From positions 1-64,000 of the IMG/VR virus record IMGVR_UViG_3300017917_002644: a stretch of 64,000 nucleotides of DNA. One strand, written 5' to 3'. The notes under the pieces are model-generated. The model was given only the letters and a program-made list of their open reading frames with translations. It made no database searches and was not told the origin of the DNA. The stretch is from a virus. Both the position numbers and the translations under genes were made by a program. Positions 6,850-15,751 of the stretch are shown in pieces (the stretch's first letter is position 1; each line of letters begins with the position of its first letter).

Positions 6850-8457
6850 TTAACCAAGCAACCAAGTTAGATTTTCTTTTTCTCCTTTGCCCAAATCCAT
6901 CTCATATGGATTCTGACTCATATACCCAGTCGAAATCATTCCTTCGTATTTATTTATTTGAGATGCGTTCAACATACTCTTTGTTAAATCTATACCCTCT
7001 TGTCTTAAACGAAGTGCTGTATTTCTAACCCACAATCCAATTCCTAATGCCATCACCAAGTCATCATTATATCCCTTCATTGCTTCTGCTCTACCACCGT
7101 TCCAAACAAATGTAAATAATTCATCTATCAATCTTTGAGAACGAATGAGTATATCCTTATCGTTCATATAAGTATCTAATGTAGAAATAATTAGAGGACG
7201 GGTTTTTGATGTTGTTGAAAATCCTGCAACCATTTGTCTTTCTTCTCTGTAAAACTTATTGGTCATCTGTCTTTCAACATCAATATATTTTAGGTCATTA
7301 CTCATATAGAATAGGTTTTGGTATCCTCTATCTATTACCTGTTGAATACATGCCCAACCTACGTTTGAGTTTTCTACTACCAATAATGCATTGTTATATT
7401 CGGTTGCTAATGCTGTTAAGAAGTTTCCAAAATCTTTTGTATCAATTTTACCTCTATATTCTGCAACTTGCGAACTATCTTCTATATCAATAACTTGTGC
7501 AGTTGAATAATCGGCTCCATCTCCCCTCGCCACATCGGCTACAACCATATATTGTCTGTTGTAGTTTGGGTGTTCCCATACCCATAGGTTACTATCAAAT
7601 CCTCTCTTTTCAACCGGCTCCATTACATAAGTTTCTTTATACCATGTCAATAGTGCAGGGTCTATCACTGTATCACCGGAACCAACAAAGTCACAATCAC
7701 ATTCTTGTGCCGCACCTTTAATTCCCAAAATACGGGTCTGTTCATCTCTCCATGCCTGATTTCTTTCTGGATGAACTGTCCAATGTAGGTTGATACAATT
7801 GAAACCGTTTGTTCCACTTTCTCCCTCTACCCACATTTTGTGGAACCAGTTACCAATACCGTTTGGAGTTGATAATACAATTGCCGAACCACCTGTTGAT
7901 AGGGTTGATTGTGCCGATAACCAAATCTCATCAATATCTCTAATAAATGCCGCCTCATCCACAACCAATAAGGATAGTGCTTCAGAACGACCTGCATCTG
8001 GAGATGATGCGATTGCTTTTACTTGTGAACCATTCTTTAATTTAAGTGATAATTTGTTATCCTCTACCGATGATTGTCCACCATCTCTCAACCAAACAGG
8101 TAATAAATCGTGCATAACCCTTACTTTCTCTACCAAGTTTTTTGCAACCGTTACTTTAGTTGCAATAACCAATGCATTGAAATCCTGATTAAACAACATT
8201 TTCCACAGAATAAATCCTGCAGAAAGTGTAGATAAACCTAATTGTCGTGATTTTAGAATAATGTTAAAACGATTCTCTTTGAAATCCGTTAAACACTCCT
8301 CCTGAAAAGGATAAAGGTGAAAGGGTATTTTTCCTCTCACCGGATGTTGAATAACGCAGTATTTTTTCATAAAGTAAATGGGGTCTCCCGCACACTTACG
8401 ATATTCTTCTGCTATAATTTGTTTTAGGCTCTTTTGAGGTTGCCCTTGAACTGCCAT
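6850..8457 (-). CDS. gp17: Terminase large subunit, T4 gp17-like
   Basis: This is the DNA-packaging motor: an N-terminal ATPase that translocates DNA into the prohead and a C-terminal RNase H-fold nuclease that cuts it. Length (535) is somewhat shorter than T4 gp17. The Walker A-type loop is SRQLGLST (residues 70-77) and Walker B with catalytic Glu is LLVVDEAAF (163-171). The motif LSTPNG (195-200) follows. The nuclease acid cluster includes VVADVARGDGADYS (Asp308, Asp313) and VVENS (Glu362). The start overlaps the end of the upstream gene by one base. Confidence 0.96.
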   Translation of the reverse strand: MAVQGQPQKSLKQIIAEEYRKCAGDPIYFMKKYCVIQHPVRGKIPFHLYPFQEECLTDFKENRFNIILKSRQLGLSTLSAGFILWKMLFNQDFNALVIATKVTVAKNLVEKVRVMHDLLPVWLRDGGQSSVEDNKLSLKLKNGSQVKAIASSPDAGRSEALSLLVVDEAAFIRDIDEIWLSAQSTLSTGGSAIVLSTPNGIGNWFHKMWVEGESGTNGFNCINLHWTVHPERNQAWRDEQTRILGIKGAAQECDCDFVGSGDTVIDPALLTWYKETYVMEPVEKRGFDSNLWVWEHPNYNRQYMVVADVARGDGADYSTAQVIDIEDSSQVAEYRGKIDTKDFGNFLTALATEYNNALLVVENSNVGWACIQQVIDRGYQNLFYMSNDLKYIDVERQMTNKFYREERQMVAGFSTTSKTRPLIISTLDTYMNDKDILIRSQRLIDELFTFVWNGGRAEAMKGYNDDLVMALGIGLWVRNTALRLRQEGIDLTKSMLNASQINKYEGMISTGYMSQNPYEMDLGKGEKENLTWLLG

Positions 8458-9098
8458 TACTTTCCTAATTTAATTTTCCAATATGCACCCACACCAATAT
8501 AAGGAGTAAATGCACCGTTTGTACCATCAGTAGTTGTGTTTAATACGCCACCACCAATTTGATACAATTTATCTTTTTTGGTTTTTAAGATAAATCCACC
8601 ACCAATTGTACTAACTAAATCTTTTTTGTTTAAGTTAGAATTAAAACCAAAATATAATTGGTTTTTTGGTAATTCTTTTACAATAGTTGTTTCTTTGATA
8701 GTTCTTTGTTTTACACTCGCATTGAAAGTTCTACCTAAGATTTTGTTTTGTGTAATTGTATCTGTTACCGCAACTGTTCCTAATGAGTCAGGTAAAGTTA
8801 ATACATCTTTATACACATTTTTTGCATAGTAGTTTTGTAAAAGTGCTTGAGTATCAACAACTGCAGGGATTTGAACTTCTTTAATTGTTTCGTGGTAAAT
8901 ATCTTCACCTCTTTTTGTAACAACTTTTGTTTTAACCACATCTACTGTGTCAATAATTCTTTTAATCACTTCGTATTTTTTACCATCTACTTTGATGATT
9001 TCTCCTGTGATTTTTGATGCAATACCGAAATATTCTATTCCTACAAAGATTAATAATACTACGATTGCAATGTTTTTTACTGATAAATACTTTTTCAT
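8457..9098 (-). CDS. Membrane-anchored beta-rich protein, unknown
   Basis: This 213-residue protein has one N-terminal hydrophobic helix (residues 10-28, IAIVVLLIFVGIEYFGIA). A Val/Thr/Lys-rich periplasmic-type region follows, and then a C-terminal half rich in alternating hydrophobic residues (LYFGFNSNLNKKDL, GGGVLNTTTDG, YIGVGAYWKIKLGK) that resembles short outer-membrane beta-strands. No lipobox is visible. Similar anchored proteins occur in Bacteroidetes phages. Candidate roles are an envelope or spanin-like lysis function or superinfection exclusion, but nothing in the sequence decides between them. Confidence 0.7.
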   Translation of the reverse strand: MKKYLSVKNIAIVVLLIFVGIEYFGIASKITGEIIKVDGKKYEVIKRIIDTVDVVKTKVVTKRGEDIYHETIKEVQIPAVVDTQALLQNYYAKNVYKDVLTLPDSLGTVAVTDTITQNKILGRTFNASVKQRTIKETTIVKELPKNQLYFGFNSNLNKKDLVSTIGGGFILKTKKDKLYQIGGGVLNTTTDGTNGAFTPYIGVGAYWKIKLGK

Positions 9099-9103
9099 AA
9101 TTT

Positions 9104-9772
9104 TTACTTTTTAATAAGTTCTGGATGATTTAATTCAAGTAACTTTTCTTCTAATGCCGCTTTCCTTTCCAATAGGGCTTCTATTGCATCGTATGCACCA
9201 TCAATATCGTTTTTTAAATTTTGTTTTACTTCTTCTATATCTACTTCCCATGTCCAATTTTGTAAAGAACCATCTTCATTTACAATTTGGAATTGAGATG
9301 TTACACCTTCTAATGCTTCTTCAAATCTTTGTTTTAACTCCCTTACATATGCAAGTTTGTTTCTTGTTATTTTGTAATCTTCGTAATAAGGATATGTTCC
9401 ATCTGCTTTTAAGTTTGTTTCATACTTTGCTAAACAAGTTGCACAATATCCTGTTTTACGAATTAGTTTCTTATCCGCATTACTATATTGTATAGTTTCA
9501 CAATCCTCACCTGAACAATTGCTCATTTGGTCAAGAAATTTCCTAACCTCATCCATTTTGGTTACGGATATTTTGTATCCATCTTTTTGTTCCCATTGGT
9601 GACCATCTTTATCTGTCCAAATCTCACCAATCTCTCTATCTTTTTCTACCTCCCCATCATATCCATGCACTCTTTGAGTATTATCTTCTCTACCAAAAAC
9701 CGTATCAATTATCTTTTTACGGGTTGGGTGAATGTAATTGTTTTTTTCTTCGAAACTTTTTCTTTTTGCCAT
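9104..9772 (-). CDS. Zinc-ribbon-like conserved protein, unknown
   Basis: This 222-residue protein has an N-terminal segment IHPTRKKIIDTVFGR and a charged domain containing GEIWTDKDGHQWEQKDGYK. Two Cys pairs (NCSGEDC and YCATC, about residues 86-120) could bind one zinc. The C-terminal half is helical and probably coiled-coil (DAIEALLERKAALEEKLLEL). It lies between the terminase-side genes and the giant head-module protein. No small terminase subunit was otherwise recognised in this window; this gene or a neighbour could take that place, but the evidence is only positional. Confidence 0.7.
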   Translation of the reverse strand: MAKRKSFEEKNNYIHPTRKKIIDTVFGREDNTQRVHGYDGEVEKDREIGEIWTDKDGHQWEQKDGYKISVTKMDEVRKFLDQMSNCSGEDCETIQYSNADKKLIRKTGYCATCLAKYETNLKADGTYPYYEDYKITRNKLAYVRELKQRFEEALEGVTSQFQIVNEDGSLQNWTWEVDIEEVKQNLKNDIDGAYDAIEALLERKAALEEKLLELNHPELIKK

Positions 9773-9808
9773 ATTTGTAACTGTTTATATATGTATATAT
9801 ATTATATT

Positions 9809-12800
9809 TTAATAAAAAAGACCCAATATTTGATTTAGTGGTGCAAAGGTACCTGTAAGTTTATAAGTGTTTCCTTTATAAACAAATACAATACCTTCAT
9901 TTGGAACTATCCTATCTTTACCACCTAAACTATTTAATCTTTCTAATTCTTGTTTTAATTTTGCAATTAAAGATTTATCACCACTTTGCCTAACTCTTTC
10001 TGCGGTTGATTTTAATCTATCTTTCATTGAACGAATTGCAGCATTAGGATTTGCTGTAAGAACTGAACTCATAAAGGATAATACATCTGCTCCAACTCCT
10101 AAAAATATTTCCTCAAAAGGTTTAATATTTGTTTTTTGTTGTTTCATTACATCAACTTTATCGGTTTCAATTGCCCACTTTTTAATATCCTCATCACTTA
10201 TACTTGCTAATCTAAAAGATTTCTCACCAAATGCCCATCTTCTTACCAATGCTTCTTTTGTAAGTTTATCTACTACCTTTGGAGATTTTTTATCTACAAA
10301 ATCTTCCCACCATTTTTGATGATATAATGCAACTGTATCTCCATCACTCAAACGAAATTCATTTTGTAATTTTGATAATTTAGATAAGTATTTGCTCTGT
10401 TTAGAACCCAATTCTTCATTCTTTGGTAATTCGGTTACAGGAGGTCCTTGTATTGTGTATTTAGATTGAACATCTGCATTTACCTGCTTTATCATTCCTG
10501 CTAATACTCTTGCTGCTGATTGGTCAGAACCTACTGCATTTCCTTTTTCATCATAACAAGTTGTATTGTGAAATACTAATAGTGCTTGTCCATAAGGAAT
10601 AACGTTTACAGATGTTGGCCAGATAACCTCCAAATTCATAAAACATTGTCCTTCGTTGAATATTTTTTGTCTTTGTTTTTCTGAAAGTGATTGGATTGCT
10701 GCCGATAGGTCTTTCATTGCAAAATTGTATGCATCGGTTAAACCACCTCTACCCCCAAACTTTGATGCAACACCTTCAATTCCCATTGCGTTTGCTCCCG
10801 CATTTGCAAGGTGTCCTTTGTTTCTTGCCGCAATCAATCTACCATTTTTCCAACTGATTGCCAATGCCTGTCCATCTGTTTTTTCTCTTGTCAATTCCAA
10901 CTCACCATTTAATGCTCCTGTGATAATGTTTTTCAGGTCACCAAATGTTAAATCCATATCATCAAATGGGTGTGCCATATGTCCATATGCACCACCTTCG
11001 TTTAATATTCCTTCTTTAAGACTTCTTTTTTGTAGAACTAATTTGTTTATGTCTGAAAATAAATCAGCAATTTCTTTATCCAATTTCTTTTCATCCGCAC
11101 TCATTGGTGATTCTATATCCACATTGGAGTATAGTTTTTTCTTTTTTGCCACCAATACATCTACCCTTTTAAGTAAATCGTTTTTTACTTTATCTAAATC
11201 TTTTATAATTTCTTCTTTAGATGTTTCGTTTAAGTTTTTATTTGCAGGTTGATTATCATATCCACAAACGTGACAGATATACATCGCGTTTCCACCTTCT
11301 GCTTTATACCATTCATGTCCACAATTATCACAAATTATCATCCCACCCTCATCTGCTGAATTGGATTTTACTTCTGCTTCGTTAAATGCAGATGGAACTT
11401 TTATTTTTGTCCAACCTCCCCAACGAAATATTCTTGATGGTATTGGTAAGGTAGAACCAATTGGTAATTTATGTTGATATTTTTTATCTATACCAACTAC
11501 TTTGGTAACATAGTTTCTGTTTTTATTATCTGCACCAATCAATTCAACTTCAACCTCAACTTCGTTTCCACCGATTTTCATTTTACCCTTAAAGAAACCT
11601 TTGTTAATTTCTTCAATTTTTCTAAATGTAGTTGCTTGTTTTCCGTTGATTGTTGGCATCCCATGCTGGTCTTTACCAATATCTTTTACGGTAGTTTTTT
11701 TGTTCTTAAACTTACCCATAAGGATTTCATCACCCCTATCTATATCCAAAGTAATATCCTCTTTGTTTATTTCAATTGCTGCTAACTGTCTTTTTGCAGA
11801 TGCTAACGATGAATGTGTTCCTAATCTCTTACCACCATTTTTTGGATAAACTACATAATCATCACCAACTTTTTTAATAGTTTCTGTGTAGATTTGTTTG
11901 TTTAATTTTCCGTAATCTCTTAAAAGAATACCTGCTAATGCATTTGCCTGATTTTCAACAGGTGAACCAGTCTTACCCGCTTCTTCCTCATTTCTAATTA
12001 ACTTCATCTCATCCTGCTTTCTGTGAACCATTTCGTGTGCAATAGTTCTTAGGATATCTGCCGTTAATCTTCCACTCGTTACTACAAAAATCTCTTTAGT
12101 TAGTGGAGAATATCCACCCAACGATGGTTGTTCTCTATCTAACTCATTATCCTTTAATAAAACTACTTTTGGTTTTTCGTTTAGTTTTAATCTTTTTGTA
12201 GCGTATTCTATAAAGTGTTGTATATTTTGTGCTTTTGACGGAGAAAGGTTTTCATTTAGAGAACCAAATAGAGAACTCAATTCTCCTTTATCTTTTTCTT
12301 TTTTGTAATCAACAACTGCTTTTTTCAATTGTTCATCACTCAACTCATAGGTTTCCATTTTTTCGGCAACCTTTTTAAGAACATTATTTACAAAATCAGT
12401 TCCACCCGCAATCTCCAATAATCCCATAGATGCAGTTGCCAAACCTGCCCCACCAATCGCAGCCTGTTTAGCTCCCAATCCTAATGTTTCTAATGTTGCG
12501 TGTTTTGCTATATCTTTTGCAAGGTGTGCACTGAACCCACCAACTCCATGTGTAAATACACCTGCTGCACCACTACCTGCTGCCGCAAATGTTCCACCCA
12601 AACTCGCACCCGCATTTACTGCTTTAATAGCAGCTGCTCCCGCACCACCCAATGCCATAGAACCCATTATTAATGCAGTATCAACAGCAAAATGTTTTAA
12701 ATGATGTATTTGTTCTTTTCTTTTTTCTTCTGAATATTCCCACTTACCCGTTTCTTTGTTTTTAGTAGAACCGATTTTTTGTCCGTTTGCTAATGCCCAA

Positions 12801-14293
12801 ACCGCTTCACCGGAACCTTTAACCATTTCCTTTTTATTATCTGCCCACTGTTTAATACCTTTACCGAATTTTTCTAATCCGGATTTGATATTATCCACCA
12901 TTCCTTTTCTTGCTTTTGAACCTGGTTTGTGTTCTCCGTTTGATATAAATTCTCTATCTTCTTTATCTAATGTTTTTACAACATTCATCAAACTTTCTTT
13001 TGCCTTTTCTTTTTCTTTTGCATGTTCTGCTGATGATTTTAACTCCGCACCTTTTAGGGTTTGTGGTTGGGGTTGTCCTTCTCCACCTTTATCACTACCA
13101 CCATCTTTTGGAGTTTTATCAACTTTACCTTGTTGAGTTTGTCCTTTTTGCACAGGTTGTCCCTTTTGTGGTGGTTCAGGTTTCTTTTCAGGTGCAGGTT
13201 TTATTGGTTGTGCAACATTTTGTGTAAGTTTCTTTGCCTGAATATGTGCCTCGTGGTCAGCAGGTAATCTCAATGCACCTCTTACAGTGATTTTCTTTTT
13301 TTGACCATCTTTTGCAGTATATGTAAGTTCCTTATCGTAAATAGGATTCTGTGGTGCATTTTCCGGTTGTTCGTTTAAGTAATTTGCTATAAAATGATTA
13401 AAATCATTTTCCGTAATTGCATTTGCTATAATTTCCGCAATTGGGTCATACGGTGCCATATTACCATCAAATGCATCTTCTTCTTCTGCAGGGTGTTCTA
13501 TTTGATGACGGGTTGGGTGTGGTTCTGGTCTCAATTTTGATGGTGGGTTTGTATTTACACTTTCGTTTGCCGAACCAGTTGGTGCACCATTGATATATCC
13601 ACCAGGTAGAACTAACCCAGTTCCAATTCCACCAGGAAATCCTTCTGTGTTTAAGTCCTCATCATCAATTACATTTATCTTATCAAAACTTCCTGCCATT
13701 CCTGTTGGAAAACCTGTTCCGGCTTCGTTTAATTTATTTTTAATCATTTGGTAAATTTCATCATCAAACTTTGGATATATTTTCTTAAAGAAATCTTTCG
13801 CTTTCTTTTCATCCGCACCCTTAAAGTTTGTTCTAACATCTGTTCCACTTATTGGGTTAGGTTCTGCAGGAACTGCGTAAACATATCCAATCTCATCATA
13901 TCCATACCCAGCTTTACCTTTATATGGTTTAAAGTATTTACCGGTCAATCTACTCGCATCTTTTTCACCAACGGCTGCTACATATTGTGTAGTTTTACCA
14001 TCGTATTTATCCAATATTTCTTTTGGTGCGTATGGATTTTTGATTTGAACAAATTTATCAGCAGGAACTCCAAATATTTTTGTTGCTATTTTTTTCTTTT
14101 CTTCGAAATTAAATGGTGATTTTCCACCATCGGTAACATTGGATGTTCCAATATAAACATTATCTCTACCAAATTTGGAAACCAATTTTTGATATGAAAT
14201 AAAATGCCCCTTATGAAAAGGTTGAAAACGACCTGAATATACTACAATCGTTTTTTTAACTTCCGGCTTATCTACTTCTAATTTTAATTTCAT
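9809..14293 (-). CDS. Giant multidomain head-module protein: nucleotidyltransferase, zincin, zinc ribbon, ligase
   Basis: The protein has 1494 residues in one frame. Residues 14-180 are a HIGH-superfamily nucleotidyltransferase (YSGRFQPFHKGH, then ISGTDVR at 149-154), like NMN adenylyltransferases. Residues 360-430 are a Pro/Gln/Lys-rich linker. Residues 535-635 are Gly/Ala-rich and hydrophobic. Residues 690-800 are a zincin (HEMVH at 753-757, possible third ligand in VENQANALAG). A GKRLGTHSSLASAKRQLAAI repeat and a beta-rich domain follow. Residues 988-1010 are a zinc ribbon (CDNC...CHVC). Residues 1100-1494 look like a covalent ligase with KTDG (Lys1138), EGIVFVY (1466-1472) and KLTG. L/F-N-E tripeptides fall at domain borders, suggesting processing by gp21. 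It fits the idea of an injected polyvalent protein. Confidence 0.85.
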   Translation of the reverse strand: MKLKLEVDKPEVKKTIVVYSGRFQPFHKGHFISYQKLVSKFGRDNVYIGTSNVTDGGKSPFNFEEKKKIATKIFGVPADKFVQIKNPYAPKEILDKYDGKTTQYVAAVGEKDASRLTGKYFKPYKGKAGYGYDEIGYVYAVPAEPNPISGTDVRTNFKGADEKKAKDFFKKIYPKFDDEIYQMIKNKLNEAGTGFPTGMAGSFDKINVIDDEDLNTEGFPGGIGTGLVLPGGYINGAPTGSANESVNTNPPSKLRPEPHPTRHQIEHPAEEEDAFDGNMAPYDPIAEIIANAITENDFNHFIANYLNEQPENAPQNPIYDKELTYTAKDGQKKKITVRGALRLPADHEAHIQAKKLTQNVAQPIKPAPEKKPEPPQKGQPVQKGQTQQGKVDKTPKDGGSDKGGEGQPQPQTLKGAELKSSAEHAKEKEKAKESLMNVVKTLDKEDREFISNGEHKPGSKARKGMVDNIKSGLEKFGKGIKQWADNKKEMVKGSGEAVWALANGQKIGSTKNKETGKWEYSEEKRKEQIHHLKHFAVDTALIMGSMALGGAGAAAIKAVNAGASLGGTFAAAGSGAAGVFTHGVGGFSAHLAKDIAKHATLETLGLGAKQAAIGGAGLATASMGLLEIAGGTDFVNNVLKKVAEKMETYELSDEQLKKAVVDYKKEKDKGELSSLFGSLNENLSPSKAQNIQHFIEYATKRLKLNEKPKVVLLKDNELDREQPSLGGYSPLTKEIFVVTSGRLTADILRTIAHEMVHRKQDEMKLIRNEEEAGKTGSPVENQANALAGILLRDYGKLNKQIYTETIKKVGDDYVVYPKNGGKRLGTHSSLASAKRQLAAIEINKEDITLDIDRGDEILMGKFKNKKTTVKDIGKDQHGMPTINGKQATTFRKIEEINKGFFKGKMKIGGNEVEVEVELIGADNKNRNYVTKVVGIDKKYQHKLPIGSTLPIPSRIFRWGGWTKIKVPSAFNEAEVKSNSADEGGMIICDNCGHEWYKAEGGNAMYICHVCGYDNQPANKNLNETSKEEIIKDLDKVKNDLLKRVDVLVAKKKKLYSNVDIESPMSADEKKLDKEIADLFSDINKLVLQKRSLKEGILNEGGAYGHMAHPFDDMDLTFGDLKNIITGALNGELELTREKTDGQALAISWKNGRLIAARNKGHLANAGANAMGIEGVASKFGGRGGLTDAYNFAMKDLSAAIQSLSEKQRQKIFNEGQCFMNLEVIWPTSVNVIPYGQALLVFHNTTCYDEKGNAVGSDQSAARVLAGMIKQVNADVQSKYTIQGPPVTELPKNEELGSKQSKYLSKLSKLQNEFRLSDGDTVALYHQKWWEDFVDKKSPKVVDKLTKEALVRRWAFGEKSFRLASISDEDIKKWAIETDKVDVMKQQKTNIKPFEEIFLGVGADVLSFMSSVLTANPNAAIRSMKDRLKSTAERVRQSGDKSLIAKLKQELERLNSLGGKDRIVPNEGIVFVYKGNTYKLTGTFAPLNQILGLFY

Positions 14294-14319
14294 AAGTATA
14301 AATATCTTATTTTGTAAGA

Positions 14320-14445
14320 TTAGAAACTTTTATAGATAAATGGGTCTCTTTTTTTAAGTTCTTCTAATTTTTTCTTAAATCTTTTTTTTCTTTTATGTTC
14401 TTCCCAAATTTTTACAAAGAAAGAAATTACTGGCCAATTTTTCAT
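14320..14445 (-). CDS. Small basic protein, 41 residues
   Basis: A short frame starts at the ATG at 14445-14443 and ends with TAA at 14322-14320. It overlaps the stop of the upstream HAD gene in an ATGA arrangement, which supports translational coupling. The product begins MKNWPVISFFVKIWEE and continues as a Lys/Arg-rich helix, ending KRDPFIYKSF. It fills the gap between the glycan cluster and the giant head gene. Function unknown; its size makes it a candidate only. Confidence 0.5.
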   Translation of the reverse strand: MKNWPVISFFVKIWEEHKRKKRFKKKLEELKKRDPFIYKSF

Positions 14446-14807
14446 AATTGTTTTAGTTTAATTTTTGCTTCTTCTAATGAAACTGCTTTATCATCTATAA
14501 GTAAATCGTAATGTAACTTACCCATAAATAATCCATGATGTTTTACTCCCCACTTTTCTAAACATTCTAATGTTAAAGGATATAATTCATCATATATCCT
14601 ATTTACATCTCCGTTTAGAGTTTTCATACCTCTTGCTGTATAAATATAAATAGTATGTCCTTTATCATACATTTTATTACACAAATCTATCATTTCTAAA
14701 ATAGGTTGACATTGGTGATACTTATCAATTCCCAAATCTTCTATTCCTTCTGGTCTAAAACATAGGGTATCATCTAAATCAAAAACTAATATTTTTTTAT
14801 CACTCAT
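14442..14807 (-). CDS. HAD-superfamily phosphatase, capsule-type
   Basis: This 121-residue minimal HAD fold carries the nucleophile motif DLDDTLC (Asp10, Asp12), TARG (motif II) and DLLIDDKA (motif IV acids). It lacks a large cap domain. Proteins of this size are common in capsule and LPS loci, where they dephosphorylate sugar phosphates. It overlaps the GatZ-like gene upstream by four bases, so it is probably in the same transcript. I infer that it removes a phosphate from an intermediate of the sugar pathway encoded next to it. Confidence 0.82.
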   Translation of the reverse strand: MSDKKILVFDLDDTLCFRPEGIEDLGIDKYHQCQPILEMIDLCNKMYDKGHTIYIYTARGMKTLNGDVNRIYDELYPLTLECLEKWGVKHHGLFMGKLHYDLLIDDKAVSLEEAKIKLKQL

Positions 14808-15751
14808 TGTGGTAAACTTTTTAATTTATTTTGTATTTTTTCTTTTATAATATCATCAATTTGTGGCAATTCATACATATCGTAACAGTAATGTCCACAA
14901 ACCTGTATTAGTTTTTTCTTATCTTTTTTATCAAAATCTTTACTTACCCACTTTTCCCATTTTTTAGATTTTAAACATATTTTGTAAAATTCATCAATCT
15001 GTGTATCACTCATATGTTCTAAATAAGTCAGTGTTTGTATTTGTGCAATTTCTGGTCCAATATTAATACTATCTACACCATTATTAAAACGAATTAGATA
15101 TTCTTCGTTAGTTAAGTAATCTCCGTTATGTTCTTTGGTTTTTTTTCCAAATTGTTTACAAACCGAAACCATTGATTTTAATCTTTCTAAATCAAAATTG
15201 CCAGTATTTTTCATATTTACCAAATCCAACCCTACTCCGGATTGTATTACTACATATTCTATATTATCAAATATTTGAGATGATAATTGTTTTTGTAAGA
15301 ACTGTAATATTTCAAATACTTCCAAAACTTCAAATCTAACAATTGCTTCTTCCGTTAATATTTCGTATTTTACGTTAGGGTTTAAATGATATAATAAAGT
15401 AATTGAATCGTGTGTTTGAGTTACTCCCAATACTTTTGTATCAATTATTGCTTTCCAAGGGTCAATGTGAATTATATCAAAATATTGTGTATCATTTTTG
15501 TAAGAAATATGTCCATCATCTTCGGTTTTTCCTTGATTAGGACCAGCATGGTCTCTTTCTAAGATAATTTTTTTGTTTTTCTTTTTAACGTATTTGTAAA
15601 AATTTTTAGTATCCCACCCATTGACATATCCACCATCGTAATCTATTTGTCTTCGTGTTGGTAGTAATCCAAAATTATCAGATTTTAATTCAATAACAGC
15701 ATCCACTATCTGTTTAGACATTGGACAAATATAGTATTTAGGCATCTTCAT
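14804..15751 (-). CDS. GatZ/KbaZ-like TIM-barrel aldolase protein
   Basis: This 315-residue protein resembles the GatZ/KbaZ family (tagatose-bisphosphate aldolase, so-called non-catalytic subunit). The N-terminal blocks LLPTRRQIDYDGGYVNGW and KKIILERDHAGPNQG correspond to the family pattern in which a Gln-rich strand is followed by GGYTG and GGDHLGPN. His and Asp in ERDHAGP would be active-site residues. No GatY-type catalytic partner is seen in the window. It overlaps the AroE-like gene by 14 bases. An aldol step that builds or splits a phosphosugar is inferred; the substrate is unknown. Confidence 0.68.
   Translation of the reverse strand: MKMPKYYICPMSKQIVDAVIELKSDNFGLLPTRRQIDYDGGYVNGWDTKNFYKYVKKKNKKIILERDHAGPNQGKTEDDGHISYKNDTQYFDIIHIDPWKAIIDTKVLGVTQTHDSITLLYHLNPNVKYEILTEEAIVRFEVLEVFEILQFLQKQLSSQIFDNIEYVVIQSGVGLDLVNMKNTGNFDLERLKSMVSVCKQFGKKTKEHNGDYLTNEEYLIRFNNGVDSINIGPEIAQIQTLTYLEHMSDTQIDEFYKICLKSKKWEKWVSKDFDKKDKKKLIQVCGHYCYDMYELPQIDDIIKEKIQNKLKSLPQ

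Noticed and set aside
6815-6865. Upstream ATG at 6865 for the small basic head gene
   Set aside because: It overlaps the terminase end, adds a Tyr-rich leader not typical of the family, and ignores the box 19 bases before 6814.
9773-9808. AT-rich alternating stretch as a replication origin or terminator
   Set aside because: Too short and without a GC stem or repeats.
10656-11252. Long plus-strand frame of 198 codons inside the giant head-module gene
   Set aside because: It lies wholly antisense to a frame with recognised ligase and linker segments; the product is Phe/Ser/Leu-rich without motifs.
12756-13267. Overlapping plus-strand frames opposite the Pro/Gln-rich linker
   Set aside because: Low-complexity shadows of the linker on the other strand.
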